DNA of 64,000 nucleotides, taken from positions 1-64,000 of the forward strand of contig NZ_QLSZ01000007.1 in the NCBI RefSeq assembly GCF_003268855.1, in the 5' to 3' direction. Positions 1 to 9,546 of this stretch are shown here, piece by piece. The notes beneath the pieces were generated by a model. It did not search any database. It was not told where the DNA came from and saw only the letters and a program-made list of their open reading frames with translations. This stretch comes from Flavobacterium aciduliphilum. Its GTDB lineage: Bacteria > Bacteroidota > Bacteroidia > Flavobacteriales > Flavobacteriaceae. The position numbers and the translations under genes are program-made. The first letter of the stretch is position 1. Every line of letters begins with the position of its first letter.

Positions 1-20
1 CAAATCAAATTTAAACAAAA

Positions 21-46
21 TGAGCCCGATTAAATATCGAGCTCAC
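21..46 (-). terminator. Putative terminator of gpmI
   Basis: An inverted repeat with 10-nt arms (TGAGCCCGAT / ATCGAGCTCA, one mismatch) lies about 70 nt past the gpmI stop. Read on the minus strand it is followed by a short T-rich stretch. The tail is weak, so this is only a probable terminator. The rest of 1-113 shows no gene. Confidence 0.5.
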
Positions 47-113
47 TATTATCAAAATTAATTATAAATTTGTCTAAACTTTTGGGTCCAGTCTAAATCG
101 AACGCTTTTTTTG

Positions 114-1631
114 TTATAGTAACGAATGTCTTGTCATTTCAGCGGGTTTTTCAATTCCCATCAGTACTAAAATAGTGGGCGCAATATCACCCAAAACACC
201 ATCATGAATCGATTTCAATTCTTGGTCAACTAAAATGATCGGTACAGGGTTAGTGGTGTGAGCTGTGTTTGGAGTCCCATCAGGGTTAATCATTGTCTCG
301 CAATTTCCATGATCGGCAATGATAATCGTTGTATAGTTGTTTTCTAGTGCCGTTTTAACGACTTCTTTGACACACTTATCGACAGCCTCGCAGGCTTTTA
401 TAGCTGCTTCCATGACACCTGTATGACCAACCATATCGCCATTGGCAAAATTAAGACAGACAAAATCTACCTCACCTTTTTTTAATTCAGGAAGAAGAGC
501 ATCTTTCAATTCGAAAGCACTCATTTCAGGTTGTAAGTCGTAGGTTGCCACTTTTGGGGAATTTCGCAATATTCTGGTTTCTCCTTCAAAAGGCGTCTCT
601 CTCCCTCCCGAAAAGAAGAACGTCACGTGTGGATATTTTTCAGTTTCTGCAATACGAATCTGTTTTTTACCAGCTTTTTCAAGTACTTCTCCAAGGGTTT
701 CGGTGATGTTGTCTTTGTCATAAATCACGTGCACATTTTCGTACGTATCGTCGTAGTTGGTCATCGTGACATAATACAAATTCATTTTATGCATATTGTA
801 TTCATGAAAATCTTTTTGGGATAAGGCTTCGGTCAATTCACGTCCTCGGTCAGTTCTGAAATTAAAGAAAATGACAACATCACCTTCTTTGATGGTTGCT
901 AGTGGTTTATTTTCTTCATCCACACAGACTAAAGGGAGAATAAACTCGTCAGTGGTTCCTTGATCATAACTTTTTTGGATGCTTTCTGTCAAATGGGTGG
1001 TTGCAGTTCCTTCTCCATGAACAACTATGTCGTATGCTAATTTTACTCGTTCCCAACGTTTATCGCGATCCATGGCGTAGTAGCGTCCTATAAGAGAAGC
1101 AATTTTTGCTTCAGAATTTTTAGTATACTTTTCAAGATTTGCAATATCTGAAAGAGCCGATTTTGGGTCAACATCTCGTCCGTCTGTAAAAGCATGGATG
1201 AATACATTTTCGAGACCATATTCTTGAGCAGCGTCTAGTAAACCGTATAGATGTGACGTGTGAGAATGTACACCACCATTAGAAACCAATCCTAAAAAAT
1301 GCACTTTTTTCTGATTTGTTTTTGCATAGTGAAACGCATCCAAAAGGGGTTTTTCTTGATTCATGGTTTTGTTTTGAACAGCCAAGTTTATTTTTGCTAA
1401 ATCTTGGTATACAATCCTTCCCGCACCTAAATTCATGTGTCCTACTTCTGAATTTCCCATTTGACCTTCTGGTAAGCCAACATTCAGTCCATCAGTGCGC
1501 AATTGTGCATTTGGATATTTGGTGTAGAGGCTGTTTATAAAAGGAACGTTTGCATTGTCTATAGCAGATACTTTTGGGTCGGGCGATTTTCCCCAACCAT
1601 CTAAAATCATTAAAATAACTTTTTTATTCAT
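114..1631 (-). CDS. gpmI: 2,3-bisphosphoglycerate-independent phosphoglycerate mutase
   Basis: Cytoplasmic glycolytic and gluconeogenic enzyme that interconverts 3- and 2-phosphoglycerate by a Mn-dependent phosphoserine mechanism. The 505 aa are the usual family length. The N-terminal metal-binding DGWG is at residues 11-14, and the catalytic serine is S61 in GQMGNSEVGH. Later motifs include FTDGRD, MDRDKRWER, FNFRTDR and the metal-binding ADHGNCE near residue 440. It is monocistronic: a TACCTTTG promoter lies just upstream and a hairpin downstream. Nothing is unusual. Confidence 0.97.
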   Translation of the reverse strand: MNKKVILMILDGWGKSPDPKVSAIDNANVPFINSLYTKYPNAQLRTDGLNVGLPEGQMGNSEVGHMNLGAGRIVYQDLAKINLAVQNKTMNQEKPLLDAFHYAKTNQKKVHFLGLVSNGGVHSHTSHLYGLLDAAQEYGLENVFIHAFTDGRDVDPKSALSDIANLEKYTKNSEAKIASLIGRYYAMDRDKRWERVKLAYDIVVHGEGTATTHLTESIQKSYDQGTTDEFILPLVCVDEENKPLATIKEGDVVIFFNFRTDRGRELTEALSQKDFHEYNMHKMNLYYVTMTNYDDTYENVHVIYDKDNITETLGEVLEKAGKKQIRIAETEKYPHVTFFFSGGRETPFEGETRILRNSPKVATYDLQPEMSAFELKDALLPELKKGEVDFVCLNFANGDMVGHTGVMEAAIKACEAVDKCVKEVVKTALENNYTTIIIADHGNCETMINPDGTPNTAHTTNPVPIILVDQELKSIHDGVLGDIAPTILVLMGIEKPAEMTRHSLL

Positions 1632-1648
1632 ATCACATTTGATTTATA

Positions 1649-1656
1649 CAAAGGTA
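1649..1656 (-). promoter_or_regulatory. gpmI promoter -7 box
   Basis: The plus strand reads CAAAGGTA, which is TACCTTTG on the minus strand. It matches the Bacteroidota consensus TAnnTTTG and lies 17 nt upstream of the gpmI start. Confidence 0.65.
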
Positions 1657-1743
1657 CGTATTTGCAAAATCTCAGGAGACTGATTATTAAGGAAAATTTT
1701 AAAAAAATCACGAAAACGATTTAGGATTCTTTACTAAAGAAAA

Positions 1744-4164
1744 TTAAAAAATATTTTGTATCGCATTGTAATCTATAAAATAGCGAAGACTTATAGAAAA
1801 AATCTGATTCAAATTAGTGTTGAGTACATTTGAAAAATTAGTACCAAAATTACTGTCGAAATCTCTTTCAAAAAGTAAGGAGTTATTTCTATAAAGAATG
1901 GTTAACTGGCTGCCTGGGGCAAACCACCACGAATAAGAAACATCCATATTCCAGGTGTTGAAATTTGAATTTTTATTTGTTGTGTAGGCATCGTTTGAGA
2001 GTAAACTACCATCATCTTGCAATGTTAAAATATCATGATTCACGGCATAAGACCAATAATGTCTTATGGATAAGTCAAAGTTCATTTTGTTATTGAGTGA
2101 ATATTTTCCAGATAGCGTGTTGGTATAAGTAACACGATCTCTACGCGCAAAAATTATGTTGTTGTCTGCATCGGTGTCAATCCATCCAATGTTTTTGTTT
2201 TGTCTAAAAAAATTGAAACTATAAACTAATGAGAACTTATTTGAAAATCGATACCTCGGATCAATTTCAAAACCATAATTTATGCGTCCTTTACTTTCAA
2301 CAAAGGCAAATGAAGGATTGAAATCTATTGCAAACTTTCGATTGTAATTTGTAGAAATATAGGTCCAAAAATTTATAAATCTAGGAATTGTTACAAACTT
2401 TTGTTCATTGGCGGTTCTGGGTTCGTAAAAATCATAAGTTTCTACTGGTTTTATGCTGAATCCACCACCGTAATAGTCATTTTTTTTGTTCGTTGAATTT
2501 ATATTGATATTTATGTTGGCATTTTGAATTCTATCGGTTCTGTTATCAAATTCTGAATATAAATTTGCATAAATCCCAAAAGAATTAAAGGTCTTCGTTG
2601 GGTTTAATATTCGATAACTTCCATTGCCAAAGAATGCATGATAATGGGTTTGGAAATTAATACCTAAATCGTTGTTGTCAAAATCTTTACTGATGTATTG
2701 TTCTCCAAATCCATATCGGTATTTTCCGCTGGTTTCTGCAAAATACAGTGACGAGTTAATGCCTCTTTTGATTTCAATATTTTTATCTTCACTGACTTTA
2801 CTGTATTTGAAATCACCATTTAGTTTGTAGGTGTTCTTTTTCGTGTTCAAATCGAAAACTAATGCAGAAACATTAGCGTCTCTAAAATGACTTTCTCTAA
2901 AAACATTAGTGTTTACAAAAGAAACAGAGGAATTTTTTCTAAATCTTTGATCCAATACAAATACGTTATAATTAGCCAAAGGTTCTACCATTTCTTGTCT
3001 TTCAGATTGATCAGAAGTGTTCAATATCGTGGCAAAAGCTCTGTTTGTTATGGCGTTTAAAACACCTATGCCTAATCCGTCTTTGGTTCTTCCAGATACT
3101 TTTAAAGCGTTTAGTAGATTAACATTTTTTGGATATTTGATCACTTCCTCATTATCGGCAACCTCAGGATAGGTAGACGGACTTCCTCCAATTCTTCTCG
3201 AGTAAAACAAATCTCCTTTGCTGAATAATTCGGTTCCTTCGGTAAAAAAAGGTCTATTTTCCATGAATTGTTGCTCAAAAGGACCGAGATTTAGCACAAC
3301 ATTATCAAAAGTAGTTTGTCCAAAATCGGGGATTAAAATTGCATCTAGTGTAAATGCGTCATTGATGCCGTATTTAATATCCAACCCAAGTTTAAATTCT
3401 TTTGTCACTAGTTCAGGGTTGCTTTTATAGTAAAAAGAAGTGTAAGGGATAAAAAATAATCGTGTAGGGGTTTTAATATTTTGAATGCCTTCAAGAATTC
3501 CCATTTGAGTTGCTTCGTTAGAAATTTTATTGTCAATAAGATTCCAAGTGTAAGCAAATCGATTTCTTTTGTCTTCACGGAAGAAATTCAAACCCCATGT
3601 TTGTGTTTTTTCAGAGGAAAAGCGTAGGGCGGCATATGGAATTTTCATCTCGACGGTCCAACCAAACGAAGTAATGTCCACATGACTATTCCAAATAGAA
3701 TTCCAAGAAAAATCTTCTCCATTGGAGTTGGTATACAAATCATCGGCTTGCACGCCTGACGCACTTACATAAAATCCGAAATATTGTTGTCCGTCATTAA
3801 ATCCGTTAATAGAAACGCCAAAAATATCAGCGGTACCAAAATCGTCTCGTTTTGTAAGTTCGCGTGGGATTTTATTAGGTTCAGGATCATACATAGAAGC
3901 CGCAATGTAAATGGCCTCATTGTCATACAAAACTTTTACTTCAGTACGCGAGTCTTTGGGTTGAGGTTTGCCATTGTCTGGTTGAATCATTACAAAATCA
4001 CTAGCAATGGCTACATTTTTCCAAGCTGCTTCATCAAATTTACCATCAATCGATATTTTTTCGCTACAAAAGTTGGTGTATAAGGATTTTTTTGGAACTT
4101 GACAAACTCCAATAGATATTCCAAACAGAAAAAGAATTAAAATAAAAGATAGGGTTCTTTTCAT
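1744..4164 (-). CDS. DUF5916 outer-membrane protein with N-terminal CBM9-like domain
   Basis: An 806-aa exported protein. A signal peptide (about residues 1-22, ending ...GVCQ) is followed by a carbohydrate-binding family 9-like beta-sandwich at about 30-220 (IDGKFDEAAWK, IYIAASMYDPEP). The rest is rich in alternating aromatic and polar strands, as in a beta-barrel of the DUF5916 family, and it ends in F. Members are common in Flavobacteriia and their function is unsettled; uptake or surface binding is plausible. It is a single gene. A short tandem repeat (GACTTTACTTT, about 2.5 copies) sits directly upstream at 4171-4197. Confidence 0.8.
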   Translation of the reverse strand: MKRTLSFILILFLFGISIGVCQVPKKSLYTNFCSEKISIDGKFDEAAWKNVAIASDFVMIQPDNGKPQPKDSRTEVKVLYDNEAIYIAASMYDPEPNKIPRELTKRDDFGTADIFGVSINGFNDGQQYFGFYVSASGVQADDLYTNSNGEDFSWNSIWNSHVDITSFGWTVEMKIPYAALRFSSEKTQTWGLNFFREDKRNRFAYTWNLIDNKISNEATQMGILEGIQNIKTPTRLFFIPYTSFYYKSNPELVTKEFKLGLDIKYGINDAFTLDAILIPDFGQTTFDNVVLNLGPFEQQFMENRPFFTEGTELFSKGDLFYSRRIGGSPSTYPEVADNEEVIKYPKNVNLLNALKVSGRTKDGLGIGVLNAITNRAFATILNTSDQSERQEMVEPLANYNVFVLDQRFRKNSSVSFVNTNVFRESHFRDANVSALVFDLNTKKNTYKLNGDFKYSKVSEDKNIEIKRGINSSLYFAETSGKYRYGFGEQYISKDFDNNDLGINFQTHYHAFFGNGSYRILNPTKTFNSFGIYANLYSEFDNRTDRIQNANINININSTNKKNDYYGGGFSIKPVETYDFYEPRTANEQKFVTIPRFINFWTYISTNYNRKFAIDFNPSFAFVESKGRINYGFEIDPRYRFSNKFSLVYSFNFFRQNKNIGWIDTDADNNIIFARRDRVTYTNTLSGKYSLNNKMNFDLSIRHYWSYAVNHDILTLQDDGSLLSNDAYTTNKNSNFNTWNMDVSYSWWFAPGSQLTILYRNNSLLFERDFDSNFGTNFSNVLNTNLNQIFSISLRYFIDYNAIQNIF

Positions 4165-4170
4165 TGATTT

Positions 4171-4197
4171 GACTTTACTTTGACTTTACTTTGACTT
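4171..4197. repeat. Short 11-bp tandem repeat
   Basis: About two and a half copies of GACTTTACTTT immediately upstream of the DUF5916 gene start. This may be replication slippage. Any effect on expression of the gene is unknown. Confidence 0.6.
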
Positions 4198-4358
4198 TTT
4201 ACATAATTAACTCAAGAAGTAAAAAATTAGTATTGTTTGTAGGACATTTGTTACTGCTTTTTCGAGAACTAATCAAAAATATTTTTCCGATGTCTAGAAA
4301 TCAATCCGATAAAACTAATTTTTGAAGACAGTTCAAATTCAAAAATGGTACAAAGGAT

Positions 4359-4808
4359 TTATTCAGAACTCAAATTTTTGTACATCACAACATGAGGGCC
4401 AATAGACTCAATAATAAAGAAGTCTCCAAGAATGGTGTACCCTAGTTTTTTATAAAAGGGAACTGCTTTTTCTCTTGCATGAAACCAGAGAAGACGGTTT
4501 GATTGTGTTTTTAATTGGTTTTCACAATGTTCTAATAATCGTCTTCCGAATCCCTTTTGTTGGTATTTGGGAAGAATCGCCATACCTCTTAATTGGTATT
4601 GATCTGCATTTGAGAGCTTTTTATTTTTCGACGAATAAAGCGAAGCGACACCTATTAATTCGTGTTCAAAAAAAAGTCCAAAATGAATTGTTGATGACAA
4701 GGTATCACCTTCAAAAATACAAGTTTCAATAGGTCTTCCATCTCTTAATACCAAATGTCTAATAGGAATTAGTTCTGATGCATCGATTTTTTTTAGTTCT
4801 ATGGGCAT
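4359..4808 (-). CDS. GNAT-family N-acetyltransferase
   Basis: A 149-aa cytoplasmic protein with the GNAT fold. The acetyl-CoA pyrophosphate loop is seen as AILPKYQQKGFGRRLLEHC (about residues 77-95), and the C-terminal HAREKAVPFYKKLGYTILG resembles the usual A-x-x-FYxKxGF motif. The substrate cannot be told from the sequence. It stands alone between the DUF5916 gene and tRNA-Gly. Confidence 0.85.
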   Translation of the reverse strand: MPIELKKIDASELIPIRHLVLRDGRPIETCIFEGDTLSSTIHFGLFFEHELIGVASLYSSKNKKLSNADQYQLRGMAILPKYQQKGFGRRLLEHCENQLKTQSNRLLWFHAREKAVPFYKKLGYTILGDFFIIESIGPHVVMYKNLSSE

Positions 4809-4923
4809 GGTGAATTTTTGGTAACAAATTAATTATAAATATTTTATATTTAAATGGTGGTGTGGTAGGAAAAAAAATTAAACTTTTTTGTAAAAAAATT
4901 TGCTTTTGAAATAATTTATAACA

Positions 4924-4931
4924 TATATTTG
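4924..4931 (+). promoter_or_regulatory. tRNA-Gly promoter -7 box
   Basis: TATATTTG matches TAnnTTTG, with TTTG runs 15-21 nt upstream as possible -33 elements. It lies 55 nt before the tRNA. The leader between them has an 8-bp inverted repeat (CTCACAAA at 4934-4941, TTTGTGAG at 4973-4980) that could fold the 5' leader. Confidence 0.65.
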
Positions 4932-4986
4932 CACTCACAAATGAAGTACATCGGATGCCGAAATATACAACGTTTGTGAGATAAAA

Positions 4987-5059
<73 letters not shown>

Positions 5060-5061
5060 CA

Positions 5062-5093
5062 AAAAACCCTAACATTGTTAGGGTTTTTCTTTT
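5062..5093 (+). terminator. Rho-independent terminator after tRNA-Gly
   Basis: A 12-bp perfect stem (AAAAACCCTAAC / GTTAGGGTTTTT) with a 3-nt loop, followed by CTTTTT. It could also serve the convergent pepE gene, whose stop is just beyond it. Confidence 0.9.
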
Positions 5094-5797
5094 TATAGTT
5101 GGTTTAAGTTAACTCCAGATTCGAGTTCCATTGCGGGATGATTCTTTTGAAACCAACGTGCGGTTAATGTTCCTCTTAAAAAGATATCAGACCCTACTAC
5201 TTCAAGCCAACTTCCTTCACGCAGTCCCAATACGGGAATAGTATTCAAAACATGAAATTCATTAATCCTAGTTTCCCTAGTTTCTCCCATGTGCTTGCTT
5301 TGTAAATCGGCATCTAAATAGTGGGGATTTAAATTAAATGGAAGAATGCCTAATGTATCAAAACTTGGAGGATAAACGATCGGCATGTCATTAGTGGTTT
5401 GCATGGAAATGCCCGTAATGTTACTTCCAGCGCTCGTTCCAATATAAGGAGTTCCAGCATTGAGAACAGCTGCCAAAGTATTCATGACGTTCTGTTTGTA
5501 TAACTCGGTAACTAAAAGAAATGTATTTCCACCACCTGTAAAAATCCCTTTAGCTTCTTTCAAAGCCGTAATTGGATCTTCAAAAGTATGGAGTCCCACA
5601 ATTTTTTTATTTATCTTCAAAAAAGCTTCTTGAACTTTTGTAGTATATTCATCATGTGTGATGCCTCCCGGTCTTGCGTATGGAATAAAAAGTATGCTCT
5701 CACAATGGCTAAAATGGTGTTCAAGTTGAGGAAATAAATACTCTAAATAAGCGCCACCAAAAAGGGTAGATGTGCTCGCAATTAGTAGTTTTTTCAT
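5093..5797 (-). CDS. pepE: Dipeptidase E (peptidase family S51)
   Basis: A 234-aa cytoplasmic serine peptidase that hydrolyses Asp-X dipeptides and is used in peptide recycling. Family signs are FTGGGNTFLL (about residues 86-95), the nucleophile serine in GTSAGSN (about 119-125), and the downstream NPHYLD segment. Length is close to E. coli PepE. It has no operon partner and converges on tRNA-Gly. Confidence 0.9.
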   Translation of the reverse strand: MKKLLIASTSTLFGGAYLEYLFPQLEHHFSHCESILFIPYARPGGITHDEYTTKVQEAFLKINKKIVGLHTFEDPITALKEAKGIFTGGGNTFLLVTELYKQNVMNTLAAVLNAGTPYIGTSAGSNITGISMQTTNDMPIVYPPSFDTLGILPFNLNPHYLDADLQSKHMGETRETRINEFHVLNTIPVLGLREGSWLEVVGSDIFLRGTLTARWFQKNHPAMELESGVNLNQL

Positions 5798-5913
5798 GAT
5801 ATTTTAATTTTCATCAAATTTAAGAAAATATAATTAACATAAATTTAGTGTTGTCTTGGCTTATTTTTCGAAATCATTCTAGGTACTTTTACAGCTAATT
5901 AAAATCAATTTGC

Positions 5914-6684
5914 GTGCGTTTGTTTCGAAGTCTACTTCTTTTATTCTTGCTGAGTGTTTCTGTGCAAGTAGAAGCTCAAAACGCTGTGTTTTCCAATCGA
6001 ATTAATGGAAAAGTTATTGCAGATTACAATGATTTAGAGGGAATTTACATTATCAATTTAGCTAACGAAAATTCAACTAGTACAGAACGAGGAGGTTATT
6101 TTTCAATTGTAGCAAAAGTTGGAGATACTCTTTTGTTTTCAGCTATTCAATTTAAAGCGTTGAAAGTAGCTGTCAAAGAAAATGATGATACTCATGCCCT
6201 TTTTTTCGTAAAAATGGAACCTTTAGTTCGAATGATTGATGAAGTACGAATAGGGGAGTACAAAAACATCAATGCGGTTTCATTGGGAATTATTTCGCCT
6301 AACATAAAGCATTTTACCCCAGCCGAAAGAAAGTTAAACACCGCTTCTAATGCTTATCCCTCCTTAGGTATTGGAACCAAAATAGGGGTTTCCGCAGGTT
6401 TAGACCCTTTGTTGAATTGGATGTCGGGTCGTACCACCATACTAAAAAAAGAACTCGAAGTAGAGAAAAAAGAAACCTTAATAGATAAAGTTCAAAATTG
6501 GTTTGAAGAAAAATACCTTGTTGAAAAGCTCAAAATTCCTCAAGATTATGTAAAAGGATTCTTATATTTTGTAGTAGAAGATGAAAAATTTGTAGCTGCG
6601 GTCAAATCAAAAAACAGAACGATGGCTACTTTCGTACTTAATGATTTAGCGGTAAAATATAAACAAATCATAACCGAAAAATAA
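5914..6684 (+). CDS. Secreted protein with carboxypeptidase-like regulatory domain
   Basis: A 256-aa protein that begins with GTG (no in-frame ATG fits the signal peptide). A signal peptide (residues 1-21, ending VEAQ) is followed by a carboxypeptidase-D regulatory-like beta domain at about 30-100 (NGKVIADYNDLEGIYI, then GGYFSI and VGDTLLFSAIQF). The remaining helical part is unassigned. It is followed at 13 nt by a DUF6702-like gene and then an M1 peptidase. That three-gene order is one I know from other Flavobacteriia, so an envelope role tied to the peptidase is plausible but unproven. Confidence 0.75.
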   Translation: MRLFRSLLLLFLLSVSVQVEAQNAVFSNRINGKVIADYNDLEGIYIINLANENSTSTERGGYFSIVAKVGDTLLFSAIQFKALKVAVKENDDTHALFFVKMEPLVRMIDEVRIGEYKNINAVSLGIISPNIKHFTPAERKLNTASNAYPSLGIGTKIGVSAGLDPLLNWMSGRTTILKKELEVEKKETLIDKVQNWFEEKYLVEKLKIPQDYVKGFLYFVVEDEKFVAAVKSKNRTMATFVLNDLAVKYKQIITEK

Positions 6685-6685
6685 G

Positions 6686-6693
6686 TACTTTTG
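6686..6693 (+). promoter_or_regulatory. -7 box almost abutting the DUF6702 gene
   Basis: TACTTTTG matches TAnnTTTG and ends only 4 nt before the ATG. A transcript from here would start at or next to the start codon. Confidence 0.4.
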
Positions 6694-6697
6694 GAGT

Positions 6698-7201
6698 ATG
6701 ATAAAACATAAAAAAATATTTTGGGTATTAATTTTCTGGTTTGTTTTTATAGCCATGATGCCTCATAAATTTTATTCTTCTATTTTCCAAATTAACTACG
6801 TGCCTCAAAAGAAAATGGTTCAAATTACGTCTCGAATTTTTGTAGACGATTTGAATCAGGCTCTCGAAAAAAAATACCATAGAAAATTTTTTATAGGCAC
6901 AGAAAAAGAATCGCTTCAGGAGGAACAAGAACTACTAAAGTATCTTTCTGAGACCGTTGTGTTAAAAATTAATGGAAAAGTAAGATCCTTAGATTTTAGA
7001 AGCAAAGAAGTAGAGGCAAATGTCTTAATTTGTTATTTTAGAATTACAGAGGTTACGAAGATACATACTTTTGAAATCGAAAATACTACTTTGATGGAGT
7101 TGTATCCCGAGCAACAAAATATTGTACAAGCGAATATTTTTGGCGAAAAAAAATCATTTCTCCTAACAGCAGATAATTTTAAAGGAATGTTAAAAAAATA
7201 A
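6698..7201 (+). CDS. DUF6702-like envelope protein
   Basis: A 167-aa protein with one hydrophobic N-terminal segment (about residues 7-22), which may be a signal peptide or anchor, and a beta-rich remainder. The opening of the mature part (FYSSIFQINYVPQKKMVQIT) and the spacing to an M1 peptidase match the DUF6702 family as I recall it. Function is unknown. It sits between the regulatory-domain protein and the M1 peptidase, 50 nt before the latter. Confidence 0.65.
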   Translation: MIKHKKIFWVLIFWFVFIAMMPHKFYSSIFQINYVPQKKMVQITSRIFVDDLNQALEKKYHRKFFIGTEKESLQEEQELLKYLSETVVLKINGKVRSLDFRSKEVEANVLICYFRITEVTKIHTFEIENTTLMELYPEQQNIVQANIFGEKKSFLLTADNFKGMLKK

Positions 7202-7251
7202 GCTTCAAATATTCTTCATAAAAAAACTACTACTTTTATGACCTAAACTAA

Positions 7252-9510
7252 ATGAGTATGTGGTTAAAAAAGAGTTTTATAATCCTAGGGGTTTGTGCTA
7301 GTTCAGCCTTGACGGGAATTGCACAAGACACCCAAAAAAGCACCAAAGAAACGGAACAAAATGTAGATAAATTCAAGCAAATGTACGATTTGCTGGCCAC
7401 ACCCAATATGTATCGTACAGCTTCTGGTGCACCTGGACCTGAATATTACCAGCAACAAGCTGATTATAAAATAGATGTTGAACTAGATGATAAAAACACG
7501 CGTTTGTATGGAAAAGAAACTATAACGTATACCAACAATGCGAGAGAATCACTGGATTATTTATGGGTCCAATTAGATCAAAATCAACAGGCTAGAACAT
7601 CATTGACCCCTCTAATTAATGGCAAAACAACCGACCCAGCAATGGAAGTTCAAAATTTTTCGAGAAACTATTTAGAAGATGATTTTGATGGGGGGTTTAG
7701 AATAGATTATGTAATCGATGCTCAAGGAAAACCAATGTCATATACTATCAATCAAACGATGATGCGTATCGAATTGCCAAAACTGTTGAAACACGGCGAG
7801 AAAATTGTTTTTTCTATAAAATGGAACTATTTAATTAATAATTATACTATCGATGGAGGTCGTTCGGGCTATGAGCATTTTGATACAGATGGCAATAATC
7901 TCTATGTAATTGCACAGTTTTACCCAAGAATGGCGGTCTATAACGATGTGGAAGGATGGCAAAACATGCAATTTTGGGGTGCTGGAGAATTTGCCCTTCC
8001 GTTTGGGAATTTTGAAGTAAACATTACCGTTCCTTCCGATCATATTTTGGAAGCTACAGGAACGCTACTCAACAGAGCAGAAGTTTTTACTCCAGAACAA
8101 TTAGCGCGCTATACTCAAGCAGAAAAATCATTTGACAAACCCGTTGTTGTTGTGACACAAGCAGAAGCAGAAGCCCGAGAAAAAAGTATAGCAACCACAA
8201 AAAAAACATGGAAGTTCAAAGCCGATAATGTGCGAGATTTTGGATTTTCAACGTCTAGAAAATTTATCTATGACGCCATGGCTGTTAGAGTTGGAGGCAA
8301 TACCGCAATGGCAATTTCGCTCTATCCAAAAGAAGGGAATCCACTTTGGGAAACATATTCAACCAGAATGGTCGCACATACCTTAAAAAGTTATTCTAAT
8401 TATACTTTTGATTATCCCTACCCGAAAGCAGTTTCCATCAATGCGCGAGATCAAGGAATGGAATACCCCATGATTTGTTGGAATTATGGTCGTCCAGAAG
8501 CCGATGGTACGTATTCTGACAAGATAAAATATGGAATGTTGGGCGTTATTTGTCATGAAGTGGGACACAATTTCTTCCCCATGATTATCAATTCTGATGA
8601 GAGACAATGGACTTGGATGGACGAGGGACTCAATTCGTTCATGGAATATTTAGCAGAAACCTCTTTCGATCCAAAATTTCCTGTGCGTCGGGGTCCCGCA
8701 AAAAATATAGTTCCTTACATGAGTGGCGATCCTAAAGGATTAGAACCTATTATGACCAATTCAGAAAGCATTCGACAATTCGGAAATAATGCTTATGGCA
8801 AACCTGCTACGGCATTAAACATTCTTCGTGAGACCATTATGGGACACGAATTGTTTGATTATGCCTTTAAAACGTATGCTAATCGCTGGAAATTCAAACA
8901 TCCTACTCCTGAAGATTTTTTTAGAACCATGGAAGACGCTTCGGCAGTCGATTTGGATTGGTTTTGGAGAGGGTGGTTCTATACTACAGACTATAATGAT
9001 ATTGGAATTAAAGAAGTAAAGAAATATTTTGTGAGTAATGATCCTTCCAAAGAAGTAGAATCCTTCAAAAAAAATAGACGCCAGCGTGATTCGAGCCCGA
9101 AACCTATGGTTTATATGATTGCTGAAGGAAGTGAAGATTATAAACCTGAATTAAATAAACCTTTCAAGACTACCGATTTTAAAGTATTGAATGATTTTGT
9201 GATGGAACACTTTTCGCAAGAAGAACGTGCCAAATTGCATGAACCAAAGTATTTCTATCAAGTTACCTTTAACAAACCCGGCGGATTGGTAATGCCAATT
9301 ATTGTCGAACTCACCTTTGAAGATGGTTCGACTGAAATTCAGAAATTTCCAGCTCAAATTTGGCGTATGAATGATAAAGAAGTCAGCAGAACCTTTGCAA
9401 CTCAAAAGCCAATCACTAAAATTCAAATCGATCCAAAATTAGAAACCGCCGATATTGATCTTTCCAACAATACTTGGCCAAAAGAAGCACAAAAATCAAA
9501 ATTTGACTAA
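7252..9510 (+). CDS. Secreted M1-family zinc metallopeptidase
   Basis: A 752-aa exported aminopeptidase-like enzyme. A signal peptide (ending GIAQ) is followed by an M1-type N-terminal beta domain and then the catalytic domain. The zinc site is complete: H435-E436-x-x-H439 with the third ligand E458 in DEGLNSF, which is the standard HEXXH-x18-E spacing. The exopeptidase motif GMEYP (residues 402-406) is a GxMEN-like variant typical of this subfamily. It probably acts in the periplasm or outside the cell on oligopeptides. A second possible start lies two codons in. Confidence 0.9.
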   Translation: MSMWLKKSFIILGVCASSALTGIAQDTQKSTKETEQNVDKFKQMYDLLATPNMYRTASGAPGPEYYQQQADYKIDVELDDKNTRLYGKETITYTNNARESLDYLWVQLDQNQQARTSLTPLINGKTTDPAMEVQNFSRNYLEDDFDGGFRIDYVIDAQGKPMSYTINQTMMRIELPKLLKHGEKIVFSIKWNYLINNYTIDGGRSGYEHFDTDGNNLYVIAQFYPRMAVYNDVEGWQNMQFWGAGEFALPFGNFEVNITVPSDHILEATGTLLNRAEVFTPEQLARYTQAEKSFDKPVVVVTQAEAEAREKSIATTKKTWKFKADNVRDFGFSTSRKFIYDAMAVRVGGNTAMAISLYPKEGNPLWETYSTRMVAHTLKSYSNYTFDYPYPKAVSINARDQGMEYPMICWNYGRPEADGTYSDKIKYGMLGVICHEVGHNFFPMIINSDERQWTWMDEGLNSFMEYLAETSFDPKFPVRRGPAKNIVPYMSGDPKGLEPIMTNSESIRQFGNNAYGKPATALNILRETIMGHELFDYAFKTYANRWKFKHPTPEDFFRTMEDASAVDLDWFWRGWFYTTDYNDIGIKEVKKYFVSNDPSKEVESFKKNRRQRDSSPKPMVYMIAEGSEDYKPELNKPFKTTDFKVLNDFVMEHFSQEERAKLHEPKYFYQVTFNKPGGLVMPIIVELTFEDGSTEIQKFPAQIWRMNDKEVSRTFATQKPITKIQIDPKLETADIDLSNNTWPKEAQKSKFD

Positions 9511-9528
9511 TTACTTTGTACCTTTGCA

Positions 9529-9536
9529 CCTATAAA
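9529..9536 (+). promoter_or_regulatory. tatA promoter -7 box
   Basis: TACCTTTG matches TAnnTTTG and lies 10 nt upstream of the tatA ATG. It would drive tatA and the overlapping PAP2 gene with almost no leader. Confidence 0.6.
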
Positions 9537-9546
9537 ATCATAAATC

